Origin: Lathyrus oleraceus
Taxonomy: Eukaryota; Streptophyta; Magnoliopsida; Fabales; Fabaceae
Length of the DNA stretch: 64,000 nt
Direction: 5' to 3'
Assembly: GCF_024323335.1 (NCBI RefSeq)
Contig: NC_066582.1
Location: 86,424,944 to 86,488,943, forward strand
How positions within the stretch are numbered: position 1 is the first letter of the stretch; every line of letters starts with the position of its first letter. The notes below the pieces were generated by a model that searched no databases, was not told the DNA's origin, and saw only the letters and a list, made by a program, of their open reading frames with translations. Below are positions 34,195 to 46,610 of this stretch, piece by piece. A program made the translations under genes and the position numbers.

Positions 34195-35224
34195 TTATAT
34201 TGCTTTCACTTTGGCAGGATCCACCTCAATCCCTTTCTCACTAACAATAAAACCCAGCAGCTTTCCAGATCTCACCCCGAAAGTACACTTGTTCGGATTA
34301 AGCCTCAGCTTGAATTTCCTCAAACGCTCAAACAGTTTCTGCAAATTCCACAAATGTTCTTCTTCCATCTGAGATTTGGCAATCATATCATCAACATAAA
34401 CCTCGATTTCATGATGAATCATATCATGGAAAAGCGTTACCATAGCTTGTTGATATGTTGCCCCATCATTTTTCAGACCGAACGACATCACCTTGTAGCA
34501 GAAGGTGCCCCATAGGGTTATGAAAGTTGTCTTCTCCATGTCTTCTGGTGCCATCTTAATTTGATTATAGCCAGAAAAGCCATCCATGAAGGAGAATACC
34601 GAGAACTGAGTCGTGTTATCCACCAAAACATCGATGTGAGGTAGTGGGAAATCATCTTTAGGACTAGCTCTATTCAGATCCCGGTAGTCAACACACATTC
34701 GTACCTTTCCATCCTTCTTAGGTACTGGAACGATATTTGCAACCCATGGCGGATAATTTGTAACCGCTAGAAACCATGCATCCAACTGTTTTTGCACTTC
34801 TTCCTTTATCTTGACAGCCATCTTTGGTCTTGTTCTTCTGAGCTTCTGCTTGACCGGAGGACAATCCTTTTTGAGAGGCAAACGGTGTACCACAATGTCT
34901 GTATCAAGCCCTGGTATGTCCTGATAAGACCAGGCGAAGATGTCAACATACTCTTGCAGCAATTCAATCAACCCCTTCTTCACATTATCTTCCAAAGCAA
35001 CCCCTATCTTGATTTCTCTCTTGACGTCCTCGGTGCCGAGATTAATCACTTCAATAGACTCTTGATGCGGTTGAATGACCCTTTCCTCCTGTTTTAACAA
35101 CCTGTCAAGTTCTTCAGGGAGTTCACAGTCTTTATCACCCTCTTCTTCAGCTTGAAATATTGGATTTCCAAAGTCGAAGCGAGCCATAGCAGAACTGTTA
35201 TCAATAGGACCCGGTGACGTGCTT
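34195..35224 (-). pseudogene. Element C reverse transcriptase
   Basis: RT palm and fingers: VPVPKKDGKVRMCVDYRDLN, then FMDGFSGYNQI, then the YVDDM active site at about 34384-34398 and LGFIVSEKGIEVDP. It is preceded by a MARFDFGNPIFQAEEEGD lead (ATG at 35187) and, on the minus strand, a TCATGCAG acceptor-like site ending at 35225. Between the protease stop (35476) and this point lie about 250 nt of non-coding DNA, where Ogre elements carry a spliced intron between pro and RT. I could not fix the donor. The ORF ends at an in-frame TAA (34195). Confidence 0.9.
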
Positions 35225-35475
35225 CTGCATGAGTGATGGTATGTGCTTATGAGTGTGAACAAGGAGTGAAAACTAAACAAAACATTGCCAAATGTATTTT
35301 TTTATTTTTGAAAACTGCAAAAGTAGAAAGACAGTGAAAAAAATATTTGAATGCAAAAAGACGTCCTTTATTTATGATAAAAAAATGCAGGTATCCACAT
35401 AGATGAGCCCTACAATGAGTCATTACGCCCTGGGCGGAACGTAAGACTTGGACATGCACAAATAAACAAAGAAAA

Positions 35476-36489
35476 TTACTCTTCAAGAAGAGTGACTTGG
35501 ATAATCTCTTCAGAAGACCAATTGCGGAGAACTTCACCCGGGACCCTTGGATGCACCCAGTTGTCAATGTCGCAATCACTATCCCCATCTTCTTCGTCGA
35601 TTGCAGAGATCTGGCCATACTGTATGATGCCAGTATTGGAGAAAGTAATCGGCCCCTGACGAGTCTGAGGCGTTGAAGTTGTAGAAGTCAATGCTGGCTG
35701 ATACCCAATCCCAAACTTGTCTTCCTTCATAGGTAAATCCAACAGACGTCCCCAACGGGGAGCAACACCTGAATTTACCAAGGCCTGTGCCTGCTTGAAG
35801 GACGAAATAGAGGCACCTGCTTCAACCTCTTCCACTGGAGCCGCATCCTTGACTTGAACTGCCTCAAAGGCCTGACACAGGGTCTCATGAATCTCACCTT
35901 CTACCTCTACATACTTGAATGTAGACAGGTGACTGACCAAAATATCCTCCTCACCACAGACAGTGATAATTCTTCCGTTGACCGGGAACTTGATCTTCTG
36001 ATGCAAGGTCGAGGAGACTGCCCCGACATTGTGGATCCAAGGACGACCCATCAAGCAGCTATACGAAGGACTGATATCCATCACATAGAAGACAGTGTTG
36101 AAAGTTTGTGATCCAATCTGAATTGGCAATTCTACCTCTCCGAACACCGACCTCTTAGAACCATCGAAGGCTCTCACCACAAGATCGGAAGGCTTCAAGA
36201 TCAAACCTTGTACATCTAACCTTGACAGGGCTCTCTTGGGTAGCACATTGAGAGAGGAACCTGTATCCACCAGAACATGGGATATCACAGTGTCTTTACA
36301 CTCCAACGAAATGTGCAAAGCCTTGTTATGATCGCGTCCAGCTGGCGTCAAGTCAGAATCATTAAAACCCAACTCGTTGCTTGCATGAACATTTGCAACG
36401 ATCCCCTCTAGTTGGTTCAATGAGATCTCTCGAGGCACATATGCAGCATTAAGAACCTTCAGGAGTGCCTCCTGTGTGCCTTCGAACAC
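35476..36489 (-). pseudogene. Element C aspartic protease
   Basis: Retropepsin-like domain: LVDTGSSLNVLP (catalytic D-T-G) about 70-80 residues in, then VRAFDGSKRSVFGEVELPI and an SCLMGRPWIH flap/hinge region. The family processes Gag-Pol. Upstream Gag is in a different frame, so a frameshift near 36490 plus an in-frame TAG at 36525 separates them. The stop at 35476 sits at the expected exon end before the intron-like spacer. Confidence 0.88.
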
Positions 36490-36524
36490 AACAGGAGTGA
36501 GAGAATAGATATCTTAGACGACGT

Positions 36525-38951
36525 CTAAATCAACTGATCGACTACCTTGTAGTCGCTTTTCTTTATGATTCTTAAAATCTCATCCACATCTTTCACGAAA
36601 GTAGGCTCAGAGCCAGCCTGTGGTACAGAGGTACCCTCATTCATAACTTGTTTGCCTTTGGCCTTCGCCGCGGCATCAGCATTATCAGGTTGGGTAATTG
36701 GTGGTGAGAACAGTCTACCACTTCTGGTGAATCGCCCGATTCCACCAACATTGTCCACTGCGGGATCTTTTACCTCAACTCCAGGTTCAGACTTCTGATC
36801 TTGCACCTCTTCTACTTTCAGTGGCTGCTCCACTCTATGATCGTGCGTGTACACATTCCCCCCGTAATGCCAAGGAATGGCCCTTTCGCTGGTGAAAGGT
36901 AAAGGACCAGGGGTCGTGATGGTCATAGTGGATTGATGCGGTCGCACTGGTGGTACCGGTTGCGCTACTGGCACACTGATCTGAGCGGTCGGGTAGAAAA
37001 TTGTGATAGTGGCAACGTCACAGTCATACTCAGAAATCTCATTCATTGAAGTACAAACATCCGAAACATCGGAATCAAGTTCAACAAGTACATCAGAATA
37101 AAGCACAATGTTTGGAATATCAGCAACAACATCAGAAAAATTAATTACATCATTGGGAATTACAAAATCAGCAGGAACAACATTTGTAAATTCTTCAGCA
37201 TCTTCAGGAAAGAGAGGACCAACATCTGCATTCTCAACAACCCCTTCAACAACCCCTTCAACAGACCGTTGGACAGATAGGTCTTCAGCTTGAAGGATAC
37301 CATCGTCAAGCAAGGCCTGGATACCCTGCTGCAGCCTTAAACAACCCCCACTCTGTGCAGCACAACCCAAACAACCGCTCCCACAACCGGGGGAAACATC
37401 TGCCTTCAGCAAGTATTCTTTGATTTCCAACAGTGGAGTCTTCAGCTTCAACACCTCCTTGACTAATTTGACTTCTCCTTCAACCATGTTAACATTTGCT
37501 CTACCATGCTGCAACATAGGATTGTTGACAACATTAGGAGCCGGCGCAAAGTTAATGGCCTTTGAGTCAATAAGATCCTGAACTACGTGCTTAAAAGCCT
37601 TGCAGATCTCAATAGTGTGGTCAGGTGCCCCAGAGTGGAACTCACACCTAGCATTGGCGTCATAACCCACTGGAAGCCTGCCAATAGGAGGAGCCAAAGT
37701 GCGTAACTGCACAAGTTGCAACTGCTGAAGGTTGTGAAGCAATTGGGCGTACGACATCGGAAGAGTGTCGAAACACCTATCCATCATCCTCTGTCTCTGT
37801 TGATAAGCAGGTCTGTTACCCTGTTGTTGTTGGTATTGATTTTGTTGACGTTGAGGTTGTTGTTGTTGCACTGGTGCTGCAGCCGGAATGGTCACAGCTG
37901 CAACATAAGGTTGCGGATGGTAATTCTGAAAATTGTTCCTTCGGTTACCCCTGCTCTGATAAGAAGACACATCATTTGCATCCCCTTCTCTCCTCTTCTG
38001 TCCTCCTAAGAACAACTTTTTTGACCCCGAAGATGATCCAACCCCACTTTGGATCTTACACGTCTTCAAGTAGTTCTCCACCCTCTCACCGATAGATACC
38101 ACATCAGCAAAATTGGAGGCGTTGCAACCTACCAGACGCTCCAAATAAGATCTAGGCAGTCTATTCATAAACATGCTGGCCATCTCTTTTTCCAACATCG
38201 GAGGCTGAACACGGGAAGCCATCTCTCTCCAGCGTTGAGCATACTCTTTGAAGCACTCATTGCTCTTGAGAGACAGATTCTGGAGTTGAGTTCTGTCAGG
38301 TGCCATATCCGTATTGTACTAATATTGTTTTACAAAGGCCTCAGCCAAGTCTCTCTAGCAACGAATATGGGCTCTGTCCAGCCTCATATACCACTCCAAG
38401 GATGCCCCAGCTAGGCTGTCTTGGAAGAAGTACATGAGCATCTTCTCATCATCGGAATACACAACCATCTTGCGGAAGTAAGCTTGCACATGAGTCTTCG
38501 GGCAAGAGTTGTCATTGTACTTATCGAAAACTGGGACTCTGAATTTTGGTGGAACTCTCACACCTGGGACCAGCCCCAAGTCAGCAACATCCACACCAAG
38601 AGCATTCTGCCCTTCCACAACCTTCAACCTCTCATCCAATCTCCGAAACATAGGGTCCATACCATGGCCCATGCCAAAGTCCTCCTGAAGCAGGGGGAAC
38701 TGATCCTCTTGATCATCATGGATGGGTTGTTGATCAAGGTTGACATGTGGGATCGGGATAAGCCCTGGTCCATTGGGTCCATTAGCCTCTCCAGCTGGAG
38801 GATCAGCCATAACCTCCAGTTGAGTAGTAGGGGGATTCTTCTGTACCAACAATCTAAGCTCCTGCTGTCCTTGAGCCACTCCTTGGACCACTTCCATGAA
38901 CTAATTCATGCGAATTCTCATCTCAGCGAGCTCTGCTTGTAGACCTTCCAT
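36525..38951 (-). pseudogene. Element C Gag
   Basis: Structural protein forming the virus-like particle. I chose the ATG at 38951 (MEGLQAELAEM). The capsid-like core contains PPKFRVPVFDKYN, a HVQAYFRKM helix and GASLEWY. C-terminally there is a Q-rich stretch and a CEFHSGAPDHTIEICKAFK motif typical of Tat/Ogre Gag, then a long variable acidic region. In-frame stops: TAG near 38902, TAG at 38355, TAG near 38320, then TAG at 36525 before the frameshift to protease. Apart from these the frame is open. Confidence 0.85.
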
Positions 38952-40097
38952 TTCTCTTTGTTGATTTCTTCGGGTACCGTATCGGTGAATGCCTGAGTCA
39001 GCTATCCTGCTAATGGAATACCAAACAAACTGAGAACACTGCGGCGGTACCTGTTATGCAAGACATGCTAATGGATATGCAAATGCAATGACATGTTTAT
39101 CAATTCGAAAGGTATTCTACCCCTTGATTCCAGTCTCACATTAGATAAACAGTGTAAATTTGTAGACGACATGTCTTTTTCTGCCAATATCCATCTTAAG
39201 AGAACCAGAAAACCCCGACTAGAATAAAAAAGAATATATAAACCCCTGGGAATAGATAAACATGTGTTAAATGATATGAATGCAAAATGATGTGATGCAA
39301 TGCAGTGACATGGGAATCAGGATTGCTGTGTCTACTTGAACATCTGTCAAGTCGCACTGTCGGAAGAGAAAACCACTAAGGAACATATAAGAGATCAAAG
39401 TTCTGCTCCAACAAGAATACTAGAGAATCGGGTTGGTTGAAGGTTAAGGTTTCCTGAATTTAGCCCGCCCCTCACTAGTAGGTTCTAAGAACAGAAGTTT
39501 GTTAGCTTCTAGCCCTTCAGTCGAGAATAATACGTTTACCACTAAAGGTTTGGAATTATTACGAGACAAAAGACCTCCACTGACTCCCCTCAATAGGACA
39601 TCCTAAAAGCAAGTTCCCAGCCTCGGGGTCCTCGGATTGAGCAGCGAGAATGCGCCCACCAGAGCTAACATAACCGCATCTCGGAGGAGAGGCCTCAACT
39701 AGGTCCTCAGGAAATGGTCACCAGAGTCGACAATTTCTAAAGGAACATTCTGTCGTTACGGAACACCCGTAGGACAGAATATATCCAAAAGAAACCTCGT
39801 CTGGGTGTGGGTCTTCATGAACGACTTAACATAGCAACATGCTACGCAAGCCTCATGACTATCCACTCTAAAACCTGTGTGTACGCTCAAGCCTGGGTAG
39901 TGGGCTTATCTCTCATAGAACAACCCACCCCAACAAACAACCAAACCAACAGATCCAACAGATACAACCATCATATGTACACAATGCAATAAGATAAAGC
40001 AGATAAATGCTGGAAGTAAATAACTGTACAAAAGAGTAAACACCCAACAAACAAGAAACTCACAACACCTAGGAGGGTCTCGCATAGGGAAACCCGG
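38952..40097 (-). other. Element C 5' leader
   Basis: About 1.15 kb between the primer site and Gag. I see no coding sequence, so the extra 5' ORF of classical Ogre seems absent. Confidence 0.6.
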
Positions 40098-40115
40098 TCC
40101 CCAGCAGAGTCGCCA
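40098..40115 (-). other. Primer binding site of element C
   Basis: On the plus strand TCCCCAGCAGAGTCGCCA, a tRNA 3'-end-like sequence ending in CCA, 2 nt from the 5' LTR. Ogre elements are reported to use an Arg-tRNA; which tRNA matches here I cannot check. Confidence 0.75.
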
Positions 40116-40117
40116 AC

Positions 40118-43100
40118 TGTTGCAACTAAGGCGAAACGAAACAACCGACGAGGAAAAAGAACAGAAGAGTCGCCAACGTTCGTTATTTATCCCAAAGGAG
40201 GGAAAGGAAACAATCGAAGAAAACCTGAAGAGAAGGAAAAGACAAGGTCTCGCAACCAAATCTTGGGTTCGGGAGTCGATTATGCGAAGGGAAGGTATTA
40301 GCACCCCTACGCATCCGTAGTACTCTACGGGATCCACTCTTGTTGTTCTAGTCTAAAGGGTGTGTGTATATCTAAGGTACTATCTACTAAAAGAGGGTTA
40401 AAAGAAAATGAAAATGACTAGCAAGGATGTCGTATCCACTGCCTACGTATCTCATCTGAAATGAGAATCAGAGTCTTCGTAGCTCGGCTACCTATGGGTT
40501 AAAGAGAAGTGTGCTCGATAAGACATCGCGTCTTATGCCTACGTATCTCATATGGAATGAGAATTAGAGAAAAACGTAGTTCAGCTAACTACGGGAACAA
40601 AGGGTCTCGATTGCAACTAGGGCAAGAGAAAGGGAAGGTCTCGATCGCAACGAGGGCGAGACAAAAGAATCGCAGCAAGGGCGAAAGCAAGCAAGGATTA
40701 GTTGTTAGTCGTCAGTCAAACTCGGCAAGACATCGCATCTCGTGCCTACGTATCTCATCTGAACATGAGAATCAGAGTTGTCGTAGTTTGGCTAACTAGG
40801 GGTTAAGGATTGTCATCTGAACATGGACTTACAAAAGAGGACACCAGCTGTGTCAAAGGAAAGTTGGCAATGTGTTCACGTCCTAGCAGTAGGTGTTGCA
40901 GATTGCTGAATCGAGTGTTAGGCAGTTACCTCTTTGCAATAGAATGGATTGACATGCCACAAGATCGGAGACACACGGAAGGTCTAAAAGTGGGAAGCTC
41001 TGCCCTAGAGTTGTCATGCAATGTGGACCTATATGTTAGGATTTACAGAAGGGAACATCTACCTAATGTTAGCATGCAAAGAATAAGGGAATTCTACTTA
41101 TGTTATCATACAAAGGGTTCTACCTAATGGGTGCTACCTAAACGGAACAAGAGTCGATGGATGGAGCAAGGAGAGGAGCCACGGATAAGGGTAGATGGCG
41201 ATGCCAGAGGCAATTGACTTACAGGTAGATGGCGATGCATGAAGAAATCGACTTACAAGAGAAATGGAGATGCATGAAGCAATCGACTTACAAAAGGATG
41301 GATGAATACGTGCTGGTTCTGTTATGTTTTGAAAATGATTACTCGACGTTGGATCGAGCTTTTGATCTTGTTTTGAAATGATTATCGGATGTTGGTTTTA
41401 ATTCTTGTATTAACATATGAATAAAGAATGAAAGAATAAATATTATACACTTCATGGGAGAGGGGTACATTTGTTATGAATGGGGATGGTTCATGGCAAT
41501 CAAACAATAAGAATATATACTTTATACATCATACAAGTAGGCAACAATTATTAATCAGATCAGATGAATATACAGGTATGTAATCAAACCAAAGAATCAA
41601 AGAATGAAATGATGGAGCATTGAACAATGCATGGGATTATGAACATGTTAAACAATCAAGCAATATTGAACATGGATGAAAGAAACAAGTATGAAAGATA
41701 ACAGATGAATCAGACATGTGAAAAGATGCACACAAGGCTTCACTGAAATAATTAAATCAGGAAATGAGGTAAAGATCAAATAAAATCAAGATGCAAGGCA
41801 TCTAATACATGGCATATGAGATGAACAAGGGAGGATCAAAAGATCTCTTCAATTGCCTTAAGCAATCCCTAAGTCAAACATCGCTCATAAAGAAGTCAAC
41901 TGAAAATTCAAGTCAACTTAAAAATATGAAATAAATAGAAAATTAATTAAGAAAATTATGAAAAATTAAACTATATAAGGTGGGGTCAGGAAATCATCAT
42001 CCCCCAAAAATATTTTAAAAATAATGAAAATTGGTGCATAAATTAATTGAAATAAAATAGAGGTCAAAACAAAAGTCAACCAACAAGACTATGTTAGAAA
42101 TAAATCCAAAATAAAATTGAAAATATGAAATAAAATTCCAAGAAAAGGTCAGGTTGACCATGGGACATTGGTCAACCTTCATCCCAAAAATCAAAAGCTA
42201 AAAATAATTTTAAGTCATAAAAATAAAATCAAGAAAAAAAGTGTGTTAAAATGGACCATTTGGAATAAATAATTAAAATAAAATATTAATATTAAATAAA
42301 TACGAAAATAAAAATAAAAAAAATAAAATAAGACATTAAGAAAAGTGAAAAATATTTTTGGGTGATTTTATGGACAAAGAAAATATTTTAAATAATTAAA
42401 ATCAAAACAGAAAAATAGATGTGAATTAAAAAAAGAAAATAAAAGGAAGAGTGACTAGTGTTGATGGGCCAGGCGTGGGGTGTTGAAAGCAGAATAGCCA
42501 AGGCCCAGTCCAAACAAATATTAAAGTTCAGTGTGACACCTTATTAAATAACATTTTAATTAAAAAAATCATGTGGACTTTTATCAATTGGTCACATATG
42601 TATAAGTGACTAGAAAACAAAAACTGATGGATGGCCACAATTAGAACACAAGCTAAGGATCCAACGGCTCATGCAGCGCCACATCATCATCTTCTCCACT
42701 AAAACATAAACCCTAATGCCATGCATACAGCAACACGAAAATGCAGTGTATTTTTTCAATTTTTCACTCAAGAATGCAAGTGCTATAGTGCACCAAATGC
42801 CACGAAATAAAAACCAAAATTCAAGTACAAAATGTGTAGATTATCATGGTGATTTGTTTTAGTAAAAATAATGGATTAATCATGAAGAAAAGTTGACCAC
42901 AAGAGGTCAACATGGACACAGGCTAGGGCCAAAAATTCAACATAAACCAATAACAAGAACACAAGCATGATTGAGATGGAAATGATGATGAAACAAACAT
43001 GAGCATCTAATTGGCATGGCAAACAATAATGATAATAATGATGAGCATGATGATGAATATGGATATATCAATACATGGCCATGGAAAATGTAATAAGATG

Positions 43101-44914
43101 GTTACCTAGTGGAGGTTAGGTCCACTTCCCCTTTGATTGAAGAAGATGATGGAAGAATATGATGCCTCCTTCAAAGCTTCAACTTGAGGAATTTGATGAG
43201 AAAATAAAGTCTGCTATGTGATGAAACTTTGCCTCTTTTTCTTGCTTGCCACGAAATTCCACTGCTCTTTTTAGGTTTAGGGTTTGCATCTCTTAAAGGG
43301 TAGATCACATGCTTAATGGGCTTAGAAACCCATGATTTGTCCATAAGAATAAAAATGCAAAGTGAGGTGTATTTGGTGAGGGCATGTGAGATTGTGTTAT
43401 TTTGGAAAAGTTTAAATGAATGGACATATTGCTGCAAGGCCCAAAATGAGGTAGCAAAACGTGACTTGGTTTGTAGCATGGCTTGGCAAGCAAGAAATCC
43501 ATTCCAAGGTGGTGACTTTGAGGCCATGTAACTTGATGATCAAGCTACCAATTGGTAAGACAATGCAAACAGTAGAAAGATCTCATGGAGTATAGCATCT
43601 TTCATGTTGAGCACAAGTTGAAATGATGAGTGGAAGAAGGTGAAAAATGGCCCTCAAGATCAGGTCTCAACATTGCAAAACTGTTGGGCCAGTTTGGCCT
43701 AAAATCTGCCTAGAAAATCAAGTCATGGTGCCCACTTTAGGTGAATGTATCTCTCAAACCATGGATCTAAATGAGATAATTCCAAAAGGATGTGAAAGAG
43801 GATATGGCAAGGTACAATTGTTGTGAAGAAATGTTTTTCAAATGATGCCTTGAAATGCAAGAAAACTGGCCAAGAAGTCTTGACAAACTTTGAAGATTTT
43901 GGGACTTAGAAATTTTTCTAAGTGTTCTAAAAAAAGTCTCACTTTGACTAAGCATAACTTTCTCAATTTTAATCCAAATGGAGCAAACTTTATATCTCTA
44001 GAAAGCTTGAAACAAGAGGAACAACTTTCATGTTGGAGAAAGTTTCAAATGGAGCTTTTATCTTGATGGAAAATGGGCTTAAAGTGAGTGCAACAATCCT
44101 GAAAACTTGCCCTAAATGGAAAGTCAACAATTTCCAAATTAAGTAACTTTTCCAATTCTTGATTAAATGATGATTCCATGATCCAAACTTGATCAAATTT
44201 CACATGTAGGATCTCCTAGGCATTAATTTTGAGATTCCACTCTCAAAGAGTCAGGAGTTGACTTTTCTGGCCCCACAGTTGACTTTTCCCAAACTGTCTG
44301 ATTCCTGATTCTAGTGATCAATTGAAGCACCTCTGGCTCAAATAAGGAACTGATTTTTTGTATGTAGACCCTTGTGGACATATGGAGGGCTATGGAAAAG
44401 AGTTTCACCCAAGGAATCAGAAATAAACTGATTTTATACCAAACCCTAATTTTAGGGCAAAATGATCAAGAACTGATTGCACTGATTGTCAATGGATCTT
44501 TCTGAGATAATTGTGAGTCCTCATAGGCCAAGATGCCTCTCTAATCATGACATGGATGAGATCCTTTACTTCCAACCAAACATTGCCTGTTGTAGGTATC
44601 CATGAAAGCCTAATTTCCTGATTAAATCCAGATGGACACTCTGATAGCTCTGAATCCTTCACTGATGAACTGGGGACCATAATAAGATACCTGGATCCTC
44701 TGAGACCCTTGAGACTTGTATACTTAAAGAATGAAGTCCAACTCTCAATCTTGATTTGTGTGGGCTCCTTTTGCTAAGGAGTGATCAATCAAAATCTGAT
44801 TTCCATGTCACTAATGCAGTATGCGATGAGTATGACCTAGTATGATGCTAATGCAGTGTGAAACATAATCCCATGCTTCCAGGAAAAAAGAAGGGTAAAT
44901 TTTGGGGTATTACA
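40118..44914 (-). repeat. Element C 5' LTR
   Basis: 4797 bp, TGTAATACCCC (44914) to ...GCAACA (40118), uninterrupted. It matches the split 3' LTR (1127-2641 plus 14912-18195) with a few percent divergence, more than the A or B pairs. Confidence 0.95.
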
Positions 44915-44919
44915 CTAAT
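44915..44919. repeat. Target-site duplication of element C, right copy
   Basis: CTAAT, identical to 1122-1126. Confidence 0.95.
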
Positions 44920-44941
44920 ACCTCGTTATTTATGTTAATAG

Positions 44942-46610
44942 GAACTTGAGAAACATTAATCTAGATATTGTTCAAAGGTTGTCTAAAATGTTGTATGGAC
45001 ACAACACATATGCAAAAAGCTTTCAAATGGAAAAACAACAAATGTTTGATGGTAATGCCCATAACTTAAAATTGAGACTAATCTTTGATAGAACCACAAA
45101 TGGGAGGATATAAAACTAACCAACTATATCAAAGGTGGATGCATTAATTGCTAGTTATATGACTCAGTTGAGGAAAGAGATATTATCATGTAGACTAAAG
45201 GAGGTAAACTTCAAAGAATATATGAGTTTCATGCAAGCTACCTAGCCTACCAGTATCCTCTGATTTTTTATTACGATGAGGATGGTTATAGACCTAATGT
45301 AGCACATAAGGTCTTAGTGATCTTTGATGTTAATAAACAAAATATAATTATAATTAGAGAGTGACTTTATTTTTTTATTCAAAATAGATTAGAAGAGGCA
45401 AAAAACTTTGTTATCATCTAAGAGATTGTTTCAATAATTCTTAGTTGATGGTTATACAATTAGAGTCTAAAATATTGAAATGGCTATGTAACAACCAGTC
45501 GAAGTTGAGAGTGTCAAAGTACAACAGTCTAAATGAAGAGGGAGATCAAAGTCAAACTCCAAGTTCAAACACAGGGAAAATAGTGGCATTGTTATCGTCA
45601 TATGTTGGAAGTCGTGAATTTATGAATAAATTATATTAATATGTCCCTCACATTTACATGCAATCCCAATTATCCACAAGACAGACCATATATTATATAT
45701 AGAATCTTTAAAATGAAGTTTGATTAACTACTTTTTGATCAACCAAGAAGAGTATTTTAGGAAAAGTTCTTGCACGTGAGTTATCAACATTCACTCATTA
45801 TTTTCCATTGCATCATTTGTGCCTATTTATAATTATTTATTTTAAATCCAACCTATTTAATATGTCTTATTTTTAATTTATTTATGCCACTTTATTTTGT
45901 GTTCTCTTTTGTAGATATGTACATTATTGAGTTCCAAAAAAGAGGATTGCCACATGCACATCTTGATTTTCTTACATCCATCTAACAAATACCCAGATCC
46001 AGAAGATATAGATAAAATTATAAGTGTTGAAGTGTCAGATCCTTTGAAGGAGCCAAAATTGTACAATTTGGTTAAGAATCATATGGTTCATGGCCTATGT
46101 GATTTGGCTAACAAAAGTTCACCATGCATGAAGGATGGTAAATGTTCAAAGTATCATCCCAAAAAGTTTCAAAGTACTACTATAGTTAATTAATATGTAT
46201 ATCCTTTGTACATAAGAAAAGATAACAGACACACAATTGACAAAAAATGGAATCATCCTTCATAACAATTATGTCGTTCATCACAACCCAAGTTTGCTAC
46301 TGAAGTATGAGGTGCACATCAACATTGAACAATAAAATCAAATTAATTATATAAAATACTTATTCAACTATATTAATAAAGGTTTTGATAGAATTTTAAT
46401 TGTTATTGTACCTTTAGAAACACTACAATCGGTGACAAAAACAACATTGATAAAATAAAGTAATACTTAGATTGTAGATATATTTCCTCAAGCGAAGTAT
46501 GTGGGAGGATATTCTCATATTCAATACATGAAAGGAATCCTGCCATGAAGCAATTGCTTTTTCACATGGAAGGAGAAAATTCACAACTGAAGGTAAGAAA
46601 AACACAAGAA
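44942..46610 (+). pseudogene. Helitron Rep/helicase relic, downstream exons
   Basis: Continues the gene begun at 612. In order: NLRNINLDIVQRLSKML with an AKSFQM stretch, RLIFDRTTNGRI, RDIIM then a KLQRIYEFHASYL segment and PLIFYYDEDGYRPN (45170-45310), ESKILKWLCNNQSKLRV and VALLSSYVGSREFM (45445-45640). Next comes the Rep nuclease HUH motif in EFQKRGLPHAHL with HAH at 45953-45961, then HPSNKYPDPEDIDKIIS with SPCMKDGKCSKYHPKKF (45961-46190) and ISSSEVCGRIFSYSIHERNP near 46490-46550. Many stops and frameshifts; a 2-nt loss lies immediately after HAH. The helicase half beyond 46610 is not recognisable. Confidence 0.88.

Larger units (their letters stand above)
1127..44914 (-). mobile_element. 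Element C: Ogre/Tat-lineage Ty3-gypsy LTR retrotransposon, nested host of A and B
   Basis: Read on the minus strand it begins TGTAATACCCC at 44914 and ends ACA at 1127, with a perfect CTAAT duplication. It carries about 4.8-kb LTRs, a primer site next to the 5' LTR, gag, aspartic protease, a spacer where Ogre elements have an intron, RT, RNase H, a second archaeal-type RNase H, integrase, a 3' region with tandem repeats, and a purine tract AGGGGAAGG next to the 3' LTR. The dual RNase H, long LTRs and MPEPRTEKQV-type RNase H linker mark the Tat/Ogre branch. Subtracting A and B leaves 20,093 bp. The leader seems too short for the extra 5' ORF of classical Ogre, so it may be another Tat subgroup. 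All its coding regions contain stops. Confidence 0.92.
1064..44941 (+). other. Helitron-gene intron, expanded by nested LTR elements
   Basis: The donor GTAAGTA at 1064 and the acceptor TTAATAG ending at 44941 restore the frame between Helitron exons. Without element C and its duplicated target the intron is 85 nt (1064-1126 plus 44920-44941), an ordinary plant intron size. It is now 43.9 kb. Splice usage is inferred from the reading frame and the consensus sites. Confidence 0.75.

Noticed and set aside
39906..40337. 143-codon minus-strand frame spanning the leader and LTR end of C
   Set aside because: It crosses the primer site and LTR boundary; part of it repeats at 1122-1346. A shadow.
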